From NCBI GenBank assembly GCA_031556065.1, contig JAVBTR010000035.1:16377-80376 (forward strand): DNA of 64,000 bases, given 5' to 3'. Under the pieces are notes generated by a model that worked only from the letters and a program-made list of their open reading frames with translations, made no database searches and was not told the origin of the DNA. Positions 34,365-42,578 of the stretch are shown one piece after another. Within the stretch, counting starts at the first letter, position 1, and each line of letters starts with the position of its first letter. Origin of the DNA: JAVBTR01 sp031556065. GTDB taxonomy: Bacteria; Bacillota; Clostridia; Christensenellales; Aristaeellaceae. Both the position numbers and the translations under genes were made by a program.

Positions 34365-35102
34365 CTAATCCATTTCGATCATGTTTTCCCAGTAGCGCTT
34401 CGGCATGTGACCCATGCGGCAGCGCTCATTTTTTCGCTCCTTGATACCGTTGGTTTGGTAGAACTGCCGCCATAGGCTTTGATAGTATTTTTCGTTTTCG
34501 TCTTTTTCTGGAAGAATCAATTCAGGCAGGTAACCGATTTGCGCTTGGCCCCTTTCATAGATTAGGGCCGCCTGATGGGTTTTATCGTAGATCATAAAGG
34601 TTTCCTCCGCGAAACGCTCGCAGAAGTGGGAGGCCAGAACAGGAAGAACGTAGTTCTTCGGGGTGATGGTAGCGATCAGCTTGCCGTCGTATTCCACAAA
34701 GCGGACGAAGCCTTTTAACAAATGAGCTTCACCGGCAATAAACCGCTGGGCTTCGATTAACGGAGCCACCACCGGGTCTGCCAGATAATTGACCACCTTT
34801 GCCCCTACAGCGTAGCCTAGAATAAGAAAACGCAGAATGTGCATTTCTTTATCCTCCAGGTTGCTTAGAAAAACCGTTTCGCATAGTTCCAGCGCTTCGC
34901 CGGAAATTTTTGCTTTAATGGATTCCCGTACCTTCAGCGCCTTTTCGCGTTGGGTTTCAATGATTTTTGCGGGCAACAAGCCTACGCCTGTTTCGTTTGA
35001 AATAGCCATGGGTATTTCTTTTTGATATACGCTTTCATGAACGCAGCAGTAAAGCCCTCCTAAAGAGCCATCATATTGGTAGATGGTGTTGCTTGCGTTC
35101 AT
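34365..35102 (-). CDS. DUF4130 / TIGR03915-type DNA-metabolism protein
   Basis: 245-residue protein of a family usually coded next to a radical SAM gene. The N-terminal YQYDGSLGGLYCCVHESVYQKEIP matches the family opening, and the C-terminal YYQSLWRQFYQTNGIKERKN...RCRMGHMPKRYWENMIE the DUF4130 end. ATG 35102 overlaps the stop of the radical SAM gene (TAATG), so the two are translationally coupled. The family has been proposed to act in DNA modification or repair, sometimes fused to a uracil-DNA-glycosylase-like domain; none is seen here. Enzymatic activity is unknown. Confidence 0.82.
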   Translation of the reverse strand: MNASNTIYQYDGSLGGLYCCVHESVYQKEIPMAISNETGVGLLPAKIIETQREKALKVRESIKAKISGEALELCETVFLSNLEDKEMHILRFLILGYAVGAKVVNYLADPVVAPLIEAQRFIAGEAHLLKGFVRFVEYDGKLIATITPKNYVLPVLASHFCERFAEETFMIYDKTHQAALIYERGQAQIGYLPELILPEKDENEKYYQSLWRQFYQTNGIKERKNERCRMGHMPKRYWENMIEMD

Positions 35103-36433
35103 TAGAAGCTTGAAGCCAGGCATTTCACCGCCTCCTCAACCGCTATATGGGTGGATGCGCCCAGATCGATCTGGGGCACCGTGGCCGCTGGCTCAAAAAG
35201 GCTCAGCTGCTCAATACCGTAGCCATGGGTTTTCGGATCGATCAACGCCCTAACCACGCTGGGTCGTTCAATGGCCATGCCCGTAGCCAGATCCGATGCC
35301 AGAATAAAGTACTGGGCTCGTTTTAAAACAACGCCAAGTCTTTTAAGCCCTGCCAAAGTCAGCTTGGTGCTGCGCCGCGCCACAACGATCCTCTCCGCGG
35401 ATTTAGGGCCGATGCCAGGCACTCGCAGAAGCATTTCCAATGGCGCTCGGTTTACATCGATGGGAAAAACATGCATGTTATGAATAGCCCAGTTGCACTT
35501 TGGGTCCAGGTAAGGGTTGAAGCTTTGGTTTTCCTCGCTTAGAATTTCTTTAGCGTCGAATCGGTAAAAACGCATAAGCCAATCCGCCTGATAAAGCCGA
35601 TGCTCTCTTAAAAGGGGCGGCTTGGTATCCAATGAAGGCAGATTGCTGTCGGAAACCGTAGGAATATATGCGGAAAAGAACACCCGCTTCAGGCCATAGC
35701 TGCGGTAAAGCCCCTGGGCCAGATTGATAATCTTATAATCGGTCTCAGGACTGGCTCCGATAATCATTTGGGTGGACTGCCCCGCCGGGGCGAATTTAGG
35801 GGCGTGACGGTAAATGGATAGCTCGCTGCTGGATTTTACAATACCTCCCGCAATTTTCCCCATGGGTTTTAAAATAGCAGATTTGGTTTTATTGGGAGCC
35901 AGGCGCTTTAAGCTGTCCTCGCTGGGGAGTTCGATGTTCACGCTGAGCCTGTCGGCCAATAGACCCAGCTTTTCCACCAGTTCTTCCGAAGCGCCGGGGA
36001 TGGCTTTGGCGTGAATGTAGCCGTTAAACCGATATTTCCCCCGAAGCAGCTCCAATACGCGGATCATCTGCTCCATGGTATGATCCGGGGATTTTAAAAC
36101 GCCACTGGAAATAAATAGCCCTTCGATGTAATTGCGGCGGTAAAATTGTATGGTCAGCTCCGCCAGCTCTTCCGGCGTAAAGGCGGTACGCTTTATATCG
36201 TTACTTACCCGGTTAATGCAATATCGGCAATCGTATATGCAGTAATTGGAAAGCAGCACCTTTAACAGGGATATGCACCGCCCATCCGATGCAAAGCTAT
36301 GACAGATACCTGCCGCCACCGCGTTGCCAAGGCCCTTGCCAATACCGCCGCTGCGGTCTACACCGGAAGAAGTGCAGGCCACATCGTACTTGGCGCTATC
36401 CGCCAGAAGAGTCAGCTTATCCATCAATTCCAT
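35102..36433 (-). CDS. Putative DNA modification/repair radical SAM protein (TIGR03916 type) with C-terminal HhH
   Basis: 443 residues. The radical SAM cluster CIYDCRYC (CxxxCxxC, near residue 65) is followed by a TIM-barrel core, and near the C-terminus a helix-hairpin-helix motif (LRVPGIGPKSAERIVVARR, about residue 335) suggests nucleic-acid binding. ATG 36433 has GAGGTG 6 bases ahead; an in-frame GTG at 36442 overlaps that site and is rejected. It is the first gene of a two-gene unit with DUF4130. A LexA-type SOS box overlaps the expected transcription start, supporting a role in the DNA-damage response. Chemistry unknown. Confidence 0.87.
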   Translation of the reverse strand: MELMDKLTLLADSAKYDVACTSSGVDRSGGIGKGLGNAVAAGICHSFASDGRCISLLKVLLSNYCIYDCRYCINRVSNDIKRTAFTPEELAELTIQFYRRNYIEGLFISSGVLKSPDHTMEQMIRVLELLRGKYRFNGYIHAKAIPGASEELVEKLGLLADRLSVNIELPSEDSLKRLAPNKTKSAILKPMGKIAGGIVKSSSELSIYRHAPKFAPAGQSTQMIIGASPETDYKIINLAQGLYRSYGLKRVFFSAYIPTVSDSNLPSLDTKPPLLREHRLYQADWLMRFYRFDAKEILSEENQSFNPYLDPKCNWAIHNMHVFPIDVNRAPLEMLLRVPGIGPKSAERIVVARRSTKLTLAGLKRLGVVLKRAQYFILASDLATGMAIERPSVVRALIDPKTHGYGIEQLSLFEPAATVPQIDLGASTHIAVEEAVKCLASSF

Positions 36434-36446
36434 TACAAACACCTCT

Positions 36447-36460
36447 AGAACGTATGTTCT
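36447..36460 (-). promoter_or_regulatory. LexA/DinR SOS box ahead of radical SAM-DUF4130 operon
   Basis: AGAACATACGTTCT (minus strand), a perfect 14-bp palindrome apart from its central pair, containing GAAC-N4-GTTC, the core of the Gram-positive SOS box. It lies 6 bases downstream of the -10, over the expected start point, where bound LexA would block transcription. Confidence 0.8.
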
Positions 36461-36465
36461 CTTGT

Positions 36466-36494
36466 ATTATATCCTCAAACGTTCCCCATGAAAA
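36466..36494 (-). promoter_or_regulatory. Promoter of radical SAM-DUF4130 operon
   Basis: Minus strand -35 TTTTCA (36489-36494, 4 of 6 consensus), 17-bp spacer, -10 TATAAT (36466-36471). Confidence 0.65.
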
Positions 36495-36521
36495 GCGAAC
36501 AAATTATTAAGTTTTTGTAAT

Positions 36522-36551
36522 AAAAAAAGAACCGCGTGCAATGCGGTTCTT
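36522..36551 (-). terminator. Intrinsic terminator after the transposase relic / AKR operon
   Basis: Minus strand stem AAGAACCGC / GCGGTTCTT with 7-base loop, followed by a T run. It ends transcription coming from the six-gene operon before the SOS-controlled promoter. Confidence 0.88.
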
Positions 36552-36966
36552 AGACTGTTGACATTTGTCCTTGAACGGACAATCTTGGGATCGCTTTTGT
36601 ATTCCCTGTATCCTTCACGATTGGTGGTTGAATATTTCAGTACAGCGTTTTGAGGGCAGATATAGCAATCGTAGTATTCATCGTATGCGAAATCTGACTT
36701 TTGTAGTATCCTTCCTTGGGCATGGGGCGCTTATAAGGCATAACAGGCGTCCTTTTATCTTCTAGGATTTCCCGTGCAATGGCCAGTGTTTTAAAGCCTG
36801 CATCCCATACCCGTGCAAATATCTGTTCAAACAGGGAGCCTCCCGCAAACCGCCTTTCGTAATTCTTACTGAACGTTGAATAGTTCGGCAGCTTCTCACT
36901 CAACCCATAACCCAAATACCATCGATATGCTGCGCTCACCTCTGATTGCTCCAGCGTTTGCCGCAT
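36541..36966 (-). pseudogene. Decayed IS1182-family transposase fragment
   Basis: Transposase-like text survives in pieces: AAYRWYLGYGLSEKLPNYSTF and LFEQIF, then PYKRPMPKEGYY, and in another frame AYDEYYDCYICPQNAVLKY and NREGYREYKSDPK. The frame break after EGYYK fits loss of one base in an A run near 36690; a further frame break follows SDPK near 36570. A large internal part and the C-terminus are missing. It directly follows the aldo/keto reductase gene (4 bases). No intact terminal repeats were recognised. Confidence 0.85.
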
Positions 36967-36970
36967 CTCC

Positions 36971-38074
36971 TTATTCTGCGCTTGCTTCGATCTCTTTAAT
37001 GTATTGAATGATCGGCAAATGCTGGGGGCAAGCAGATTCGCAGGCGCCGCATTCCAGGCACTTATCTGCGCATTTTTCATACTTGTTGTTAAAATCCCCC
37101 ATGCTGTCGAACATCAGTGCTCTATCATAGCCTCTAAAAATATGGGGAATTTTAATTTCCATAGGACAGGGCTGGCAATACTCGCAGCCAGTGCAGCCGG
37201 TTTTGATACGGCTGTTATAAGCCTTTTCCACTTCCCGTATCAATGCCTTTTCGCTTTCATCCATAGCTCCCATTTCAGCTGTCCTAAAGGATTCGATATT
37301 TTGCATCAGCTGTTCTTCATTGCTCATGCCGCTTAGGACCACAGCCACTTCCGGCATATCATACAAGAAGCGAAGAGCCCACTCCACAGGGCTGCGCTTA
37401 ACGGGGTAGGCATCGTATAATGCCTGCACATTGGCAGGGGCCTTGGAAAGGGCTCCGCCACGCAAGGGCTCCATTACCACAATGGCCACGCCTTTTTCAT
37501 AAGCAGCCTTAATGCCCTTTAATGTTGCCTGGTTGTTTGTATCCAGCAGGTTCATTTGCACCTGCGCCATGGCCCAGGGATAATCGTTTAAAATACTAAT
37601 AAAGCAATCGTAATCGTCGTGGAATGAAAAAGCGGGAAATTTAATCTTGCCCTTTTGGAGCATGTCATTTAAAAAGCGGGCGTAACCCAGTTCCTTCATG
37701 GTTTGAAAGCGGGCTTTTTCCAGGGCGTGAAGAAGGTAAAAATCCACATAATTGGTTTGCAGCTTGGCAAGCTGCTCATCTAAAAGGATTTCCATGTCCT
37801 CATAGCAGGTCACCTTCCAAACAGGCAGCTTCGTGGCCAGAACCACCTTTTCACGATATCCATCCTGCAAAGCCTTGCCAAGTACCGTTTCACTGATGCC
37901 ATTATGATAAGGATAAGCCGTGTCCACGTAGTTAACACCGTTATCGATGGCTTTTCTTATCATGGCGATGGCAGCCCTTTCGTCGACCGTATCGCCGTTC
38001 ATGGGCAAACGCATGCACCCAAGGCCCAAACGGGAAGTCACATAACCTGTTCCGGGAAAAGAAATTGTTTGCAT
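36971..38074 (-). CDS. Aldo/keto reductase with C-terminal 4Fe-4S ferredoxin domain (second copy)
   Basis: 367-residue paralog of the reductase at 33095. AKR features: LGLGCMRLP, DTAYPY (Asp, Tyr), ATKLPVW (Lys), VDFYLLHAL (His). C-terminal Cys clusters CTGCEYCQPCP and CLECGACESACPQ should bind [4Fe-4S] centres. AAGGAG precedes the ATG. It is the last gene of the amino-acid transporter operon, 10 bases after the HAD gene, and the transposase relic begins immediately after it. Substrate unknown. Confidence 0.88.
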   Translation of the reverse strand: MQTISFPGTGYVTSRLGLGCMRLPMNGDTVDERAAIAMIRKAIDNGVNYVDTAYPYHNGISETVLGKALQDGYREKVVLATKLPVWKVTCYEDMEILLDEQLAKLQTNYVDFYLLHALEKARFQTMKELGYARFLNDMLQKGKIKFPAFSFHDDYDCFISILNDYPWAMAQVQMNLLDTNNQATLKGIKAAYEKGVAIVVMEPLRGGALSKAPANVQALYDAYPVKRSPVEWALRFLYDMPEVAVVLSGMSNEEQLMQNIESFRTAEMGAMDESEKALIREVEKAYNSRIKTGCTGCEYCQPCPMEIKIPHIFRGYDRALMFDSMGDFNNKYEKCADKCLECGACESACPQHLPIIQYIKEIEASAE

Positions 38075-38084
38075 AGTACACTCC

Positions 38085-38879
38085 TTATAATTCGTCGATC
38101 ATAGTGGCTAAACGTTCAAAAATAAGATGGGGCTGAACATCGCTTGTTTTAAGATCCTCCAGCGTTGCTTCTCCAGACAGAACCAAAATGGCTGTCATGC
38201 CAAAGTTCACCCCGGTTGCAATATCAGTATACAAGCGATCGCCTACCATGGCAAGGGCATTGGTGCTAAAACCTGTGATATTCATGGCCTCTTCCACAAT
38301 GCCGGCATAAGGCTTGCCCAGGATCACATCAGGCCTGCGCCCTGCGCTGGCTTCAATAAAGGCAATAATCGCCCCAATGTCCGGCGCAAAGCCGGTTTCC
38401 GTGGGGCAGTTATAATCTGGATGGGTGGCAATGTACGGCAGCCCTGCCCGGACAAAATCGCATACGTCTGTCATCTTCTGGTAATCCAAGGTGGTATCGT
38501 AGGCGATCAGAACATAATCCGGGGACTGGTTATCGATTTGAAGGCCCATTTCCGCAAGCTCGGCTTTGAGCACTTCGTTGCCCAGTAAAAATGCCTTTTG
38601 ACCGGGAAAATGCTTTAAAGCATAATGGGCCGCCGCATGGGCGGATGTGGTCACCCGCAAAAAAGGCGGTTTAACCCCCATTCGCTTTAGTTTTTCCACA
38701 TAATATTTTGAGGATTTTGAGGAATTATTGGTTAAGAACAAGGCGGTTCTGCCAGTCCGTTCCAGGGCATCTAAAAATTCCAGGGAACCTGGTATAAGCT
38801 TATCCCCCAAATAAAAGGTACCGTCCATGTCCAATAAAAAGCATTGAATGCCCTTGAGTTTTTCTTTCGCGTCAGTCAT
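38085..38879 (-). CDS. HAD-superfamily (NagD-like, subclass IIA) phosphatase
   Basis: 264-residue cytoplasmic hydrolase. Motif I LLDMDGTFYLG (nucleophile Asp and acid/base Asp), motif II LFLTNNSS, motif III Lys in VILGKP, motif IV MVGDRLYTDI are all present; a C2-type cap lies between. NagD relatives dephosphorylate nucleotides or sugar phosphates, but the substrate is not readable. It overlaps the DUF1653 gene by 8 bases. Confidence 0.88.
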   Translation of the reverse strand: MTDAKEKLKGIQCFLLDMDGTFYLGDKLIPGSLEFLDALERTGRTALFLTNNSSKSSKYYVEKLKRMGVKPPFLRVTTSAHAAAHYALKHFPGQKAFLLGNEVLKAELAEMGLQIDNQSPDYVLIAYDTTLDYQKMTDVCDFVRAGLPYIATHPDYNCPTETGFAPDIGAIIAFIEASAGRRPDVILGKPYAGIVEEAMNITGFSTNALAMVGDRLYTDIATGVNFGMTAILVLSGEATLEDLKTSDVQPHLIFERLATMIDEL

Positions 38880-39096
38880 ATTCCGTTTCTCCTATGTAGG
38901 TAAAGCGCTTAAAGGTTTGCCCATCCCTTATGATCTCCTCATCCCACATGAATGCTGGGCGTACCCAGACGCCTTGTTCCCCGTACAGGGCCTGGTAGAC
39001 CACCATTTCCTCCAGGGTTTCAGAATGCTTGGCCATATGCAAAACGCGGTAGTGGTTGCCTCTAAAGTGCTGATAAATACCAGGTTTAACAGCCAT
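38872..39096 (-). CDS. DUF1653 domain protein
   Basis: 74-residue protein that is essentially one DUF1653 domain: KPGIYQHFRGNHYRVLHMAKHSETLE, VVYQALYGEQGVWVRP and MWDEEI match the family pattern. ATG 39096 follows AAAGGTG; earlier in-frame codons fall in the ABC ATPase gene and give no recognisable sequence. It lies one base after that gene and overlaps the HAD gene. The family's function is unknown. Confidence 0.85.
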   Translation of the reverse strand: MAVKPGIYQHFRGNHYRVLHMAKHSETLEEMVVYQALYGEQGVWVRPAFMWDEEIIRDGQTFKRFTYIGETEYD

Positions 39097-39097
39097 T

Positions 39098-39823
39098 TTA
39101 CACCAGCACCTTTCGCAAAAAATCCTTAGTACGCTCCTGCTGTGGGTTTTCAAAAAGGGATTTAGGATCCCCTTCCTCGATTACCTTGCCCTCATCCATA
39201 AACAGAACCCGGTCCCCCACTTCCTTGGCAAAACCCATTTCATGGGTAACGACCACCATCGTCATTCCCTCTAATGCCAGCTGCTTCATAACATCCAGCA
39301 CCTCGCCTACCATTTCCGGGTCCAGCGCACTGGTAGGTTCATCAAAGAGCATCACATCCGGGTTCATAGCCAACGCACGCACAATGGCGATACGCTGCTG
39401 CTGGCCACCGGAAAGCTGTTTGGGATAAGCATAAGCCTTTTCTTTAAGGCCTACCCGTTCAAGCAATTCCATGGCCCGTTCCTGTGCCTGGGCCTTGTTC
39501 ATCAGTCCTACCTGAACAGGGGCCAAGGTAATGTTATCGATCACTTTTAAGTGGGGAAACAGATTAAACTGCTGGAACACCATGCCCATCTTCTGGCGAA
39601 TTTTATCAATATTGCATCTAGAATCCAAAATATTCTGGCCCTCAAACAAAATTTCGCCCCTGGTCGGGTATTCAAGCAGGTTAAGGCACCTTAAAAAGGT
39701 AGATTTGCCGCTGCCCGAAGGCCCGATAACCACCACCTTTTCCCCTTGTGAGATGGTTTGATCAATGCCCTTTAAAACAGATAGCTTGCCAAACTGCTTT
39801 TCTAAATTTTTAATGGTTATCAC
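39098..39823 (-). CDS. Polar amino-acid ABC transporter ATPase (GlnQ-like)
   Basis: 241-residue ATPase of an amino-acid importer. Walker A GPSGSGKST, Q loop FQQFNLFPH, signature LSGGQQQR, Walker B VMLFDEPTSALDPE, switch His VVTHEMGFA. GTG 39823 has AAAGGAGG ten bases ahead and begins ITIKNLEKQFG, the family start. It overlaps the permease gene by 14 bases. Together with the permease and binding protein it forms a complete importer for glutamine-like or other polar amino acids. Confidence 0.92.
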   Translation of the reverse strand: MITIKNLEKQFGKLSVLKGIDQTISQGEKVVVIGPSGSGKSTFLRCLNLLEYPTRGEILFEGQNILDSRCNIDKIRQKMGMVFQQFNLFPHLKVIDNITLAPVQVGLMNKAQAQERAMELLERVGLKEKAYAYPKQLSGGQQQRIAIVRALAMNPDVMLFDEPTSALDPEMVGEVLDVMKQLALEGMTMVVVTHEMGFAKEVGDRVLFMDEGKVIEEGDPKSLFENPQQERTKDFLRKVLV

Positions 39824-40613
39824 CTTCGCGCAACCTCCTTTCCAGCTTGCCAAGAAACTTTGAAAGCACGGACGTTGTAAGCAAGTAAAGAATACCCACG
39901 ATAATATAAGGCGTAAACGCCGAATAGGTCTGAGAACGGATATAGTCGCCTGCCTTGGTCAATTCCGTCACAGCGATATAAGCCAGAACAGAGGTTTCCT
40001 TAATCAGCACAATAAACTCGTTGCAGATAGAAGGCAGGGCAATTTTAAAGGCTTGGGGCAAGACGATCAGCCGCATGGTTTTACCTGTGCTAAGACCCAG
40101 GGAGCGGCCCGCTTCCACCTGGCCTTTATCTACCGATAGTATCCCGCCGCGGATGATTTCGCAGACATAAGCGGCGCTGTTAAGCCCGCAGGCAATAATG
40201 CCCACCAGCACCTTATCGATACGGATTTGCCCGAACACCGCGTAGTTGATCAAAACCACCTGCAGCAATAGGGGCGTACCCCGAATAAGCCATACATACC
40301 AGGAGGATATTTTTTGAAGGGGGTATACGCCAAGTACTTTAAAATTGGAAAGGCGCATCAGAGCCAAAACAATGCCCAGAACAGCCCCGATCAAAGCCGC
40401 GATTAAAGAGACCTCAATGGTGACGCCCATACCTTTGAGATAATCCAGATACCTGTCCTTATCGATAAGGTTGACGTAAATCTCTTTATATAGATTTTCC
40501 CAGAAATTCAACGTGCCGGAATAAGCCCTTGGGCTGATATCAGCCCATAAGCGCTGAAACAGGTTCCCAGCCGCCGCCGTATCCATTGCCATTTGCGTTA
40601 GTAATAAGTACAA
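39810..40613 (-). CDS. Polar amino-acid ABC transporter permease
   Basis: HisM/GlnP-type permease with the coupling motif EAGRSLGLSTGKTMRLIVLPQAFK and several hydrophobic helices from about residue 60 on. The N-terminal 55 residues form a hydrophilic extension (LWADISPRAYSGTLNFWENLYKE). TTG 40613 is preferred because GGAGG lies 8 bases ahead; no Met close to it has such a site. 267 residues. A hairpin separates it from the binding-protein gene upstream, which may lower its expression relative to that gene. Confidence 0.88.
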   Translation of the reverse strand: MYLLLTQMAMDTAAAGNLFQRLWADISPRAYSGTLNFWENLYKEIYVNLIDKDRYLDYLKGMGVTIEVSLIAALIGAVLGIVLALMRLSNFKVLGVYPLQKISSWYVWLIRGTPLLLQVVLINYAVFGQIRIDKVLVGIIACGLNSAAYVCEIIRGGILSVDKGQVEAGRSLGLSTGKTMRLIVLPQAFKIALPSICNEFIVLIKETSVLAYIAVTELTKAGDYIRSQTYSAFTPYIIVGILYLLTTSVLSKFLGKLERRLREGDNH

Positions 40614-40651
40614 GCTCCGCCCCTCCAATAAACTGCAAATAAACCGCAATG

Positions 40652-40677
40652 GGCGGGCAAGCTTTCGCCTACCCGCC
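40652..40677 (-). terminator. Intercistronic hairpin between binding protein and permease genes
   Basis: GGCGGG pairs with CCCGCC around an inner stem. No T run follows, so it probably stabilises or partly attenuates the message, a common device in ABC importer operons. Confidence 0.5.
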
Positions 40678-40698
40678 TTGATAACAATACATTAAATC

Positions 40699-41427
40699 TT
40701 ATTCGCCAAAATACTTTTCAACCAACGCATCCATGGTGCCATCGGCGTAAATCCGCTCAATGGTTTTATTGATGCTTTCGAGCAATTCAGGCTGGTTCTT
40801 GCCAACAGCAATGGCATAGGTTTCCCCTTCAAATTCGATGGTTTCCACCGCCACAAGGCTGGGATCGTTGAAGGATTTGAGAATGTTGAGGCCAACAGGC
40901 TTATCGATAATAACAGCGTCCAATTTGCCGCCCCTTAATTCCATAACGGCATCAAGGGCTTTTTGATAACGCTCTATGTTCTTGCTAAGGGCGGTGGCCG
41001 TTTCATCACCAGTGGTACCCAGCTGCACGCCGATCAATTTGTCTTTTAAATCATCCATAGCAGCGATATTGGTCCCGGTTTTGATAATGCACACCTGGGT
41101 GGCTTCAAAGTAAGGATCTGAAAAATCAACAGAAAGCAAGCGGTCTTCCCTAACGCTCATGCCAGCAATCCCCACATCGGCTTTGCCGGTTTGAATAGCC
41201 GCAATAATGGAATCGAAGGCCATGGCATCGATCTGCAAATTCATGCCCAGGTCCTTGGCGATTTCAGCTGCTAAATCGGCATCCAAGCCTACAACCGTGC
41301 TGCCATCCATATATTCAAAAGGTGCAAATTCCGGGTTGGTAGCCATGATCAATGTTCCTTCTGCATAAGCGGTCGCGCACAAAAGCATGCATAACCCCAT
41401 TACCATTGCCAAACATTTCTTCAACAT
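40699..41427 (-). CDS. Polar amino-acid-binding protein
   Basis: 242-residue extracellular solute-binding protein, family 3. Signal peptide to about residue 22 (ending ATAYA), then TLIMATNPEFAPFEYMDGSTVVGLDADLAAEIAKDLG, the classic opening of GlnH-like proteins, and GIAGMSVREDR and GVQLGTTGDE. A Cys lies in the hydrophobic core (LLCATA) but does not fit a lipobox. First gene of the six-gene operon with a consensus-like promoter and GAGGAGGGG ribosome site. Confidence 0.92.
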   Translation of the reverse strand: MLKKCLAMVMGLCMLLCATAYAEGTLIMATNPEFAPFEYMDGSTVVGLDADLAAEIAKDLGMNLQIDAMAFDSIIAAIQTGKADVGIAGMSVREDRLLSVDFSDPYFEATQVCIIKTGTNIAAMDDLKDKLIGVQLGTTGDETATALSKNIERYQKALDAVMELRGGKLDAVIIDKPVGLNILKSFNDPSLVAVETIEFEGETYAIAVGKNQPELLESINKTIERIYADGTMDALVEKYFGE

Positions 41428-41460
41428 TTTAAAACCCCTCCTCGTTTATTAACAGTGGTA

Positions 41461-41489
41461 AGTATAGCTCCTTTCATTTTGTTTGTCAA
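41461..41489 (-). promoter_or_regulatory. Promoter of amino-acid importer operon
   Basis: Minus strand TTGACA (41484-41489), 17-bp spacer, TATACT (41461-41466). Confidence 0.85.
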
Positions 41490-41620
41490 TAGAAAAATTG
41501 AATTTTTATTCGCGAATTTTCTGTTTTGTTGAATTATTATACATTTGCCTTGTATATCTTTACAAGTGGCCAATTATTTAGTAAATTAGAGAGAATGTAA
41601 ACGAAAGGTATGTGTGTGTG

Positions 41621-42487
41621 ATGATCGACCTAATCATCAATCCTGCTGCTGGCAATGGCAGAAGCCTGGCCTGGGGCAAGGAAATTGAAGGTGTTTTGAC
41701 AAAGCGACAAATTCCCTACCGGGCTCACCAAACAGAGCACCCTTTTCATGCCACCCAATTGGCAAAGGAAGCCGCCGCAAACGGTTCAGACAAGGTCCTT
41801 TCTATTGGCGGCGATGGTACGGCTTTTGAGGTGGCTTGTGGGCTTATAGGCAGCGATGTACCGCTGGGCATCATTCCCGCGGGAACAGGCAACGATTTTA
41901 TTAAATCCCTGAATACCCCCAGAAAGCCCATGGAGGCGTTGGATTTTATTCTTAGCCATTCCCCCAGGGCCGTGGACATAGGCAACCTCAATGACCGCAT
42001 CTTTTTAAACTGCTGCGGCGTTGGGTTCGATGTGATGGTATTGGATTACTCTTTGAAGGCGAAAAAGTATGTCCATGGGCTTTTACCCTATTTATATGGG
42101 GTGATTCGCACCATATTTACCTATAAGCCTGTGGATATCGAATACACGGTGGACGGAGGCAAAACAATAACCGCGTCGGTGCTGATCTGCTCCATCGCCA
42201 ACGGTAAATACATTGGCGGCGGAATTCCCATTGCCCCGCCCGCTTCTGTGGACGACGGCCTGTTTGATCTGGTGACAGTTCAGGCAGTGCCACGGTGGAA
42301 GATTCCCTTTTATTTGCCGGGGCTGATGATGGGCAAGGTTCACAAATTTAAGGTGGCAAAGCTTTCTAGATGCAAGGCCGTAACCTTAAAATGCCCCCAT
42401 ATGCGCCTTAATGTGGACGGGGAAATTCTTAACATGGATGAAGCCGCTTTTTCTGTGGTTCAGGGGCCTCTAAAAGTTTTTTGGTAA
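41621..42487 (+). CDS. Diacylglycerol/lipid kinase (YegS/DgkB-type)
   Basis: 288-residue lipid kinase homolog; such enzymes phosphorylate diacylglycerol for phospholipid recycling. Motifs: IINPAAGNGRS at the N-terminus, SIGGDGTAFEV (nucleotide site) and IPAGTGNDF, with the C-terminal NVDGE segment. The start is uncertain among GTG 41612, GTG 41618 and ATG 41621; GAAAGG lies at 41603-41608. ATG 41621 is used because the conserved region begins there. Confidence 0.9.
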   Translation: MIDLIINPAAGNGRSLAWGKEIEGVLTKRQIPYRAHQTEHPFHATQLAKEAAANGSDKVLSIGGDGTAFEVACGLIGSDVPLGIIPAGTGNDFIKSLNTPRKPMEALDFILSHSPRAVDIGNLNDRIFLNCCGVGFDVMVLDYSLKAKKYVHGLLPYLYGVIRTIFTYKPVDIEYTVDGGKTITASVLICSIANGKYIGGGIPIAPPASVDDGLFDLVTVQAVPRWKIPFYLPGLMMGKVHKFKVAKLSRCKAVTLKCPHMRLNVDGEILNMDEAAFSVVQGPLKVFW

Positions 42488-42504
42488 ATTTATCAGATTC
42501 TAAT

Positions 42505-42533
42505 TTGATATTTTGCTCAAGGTTTCGTATAAT
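42505..42533 (+). promoter_or_regulatory. Promoter of the small acidic protein gene
   Basis: TTGATA (42505-42510), 17-bp spacer, TATAAT (42528-42533), 45 bases before the start codon. Confidence 0.83.
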
Positions 42534-42578
42534 AGAAATGGGCACATCGATGCTCTTAATATCAAAGGAGGTTCAAGC

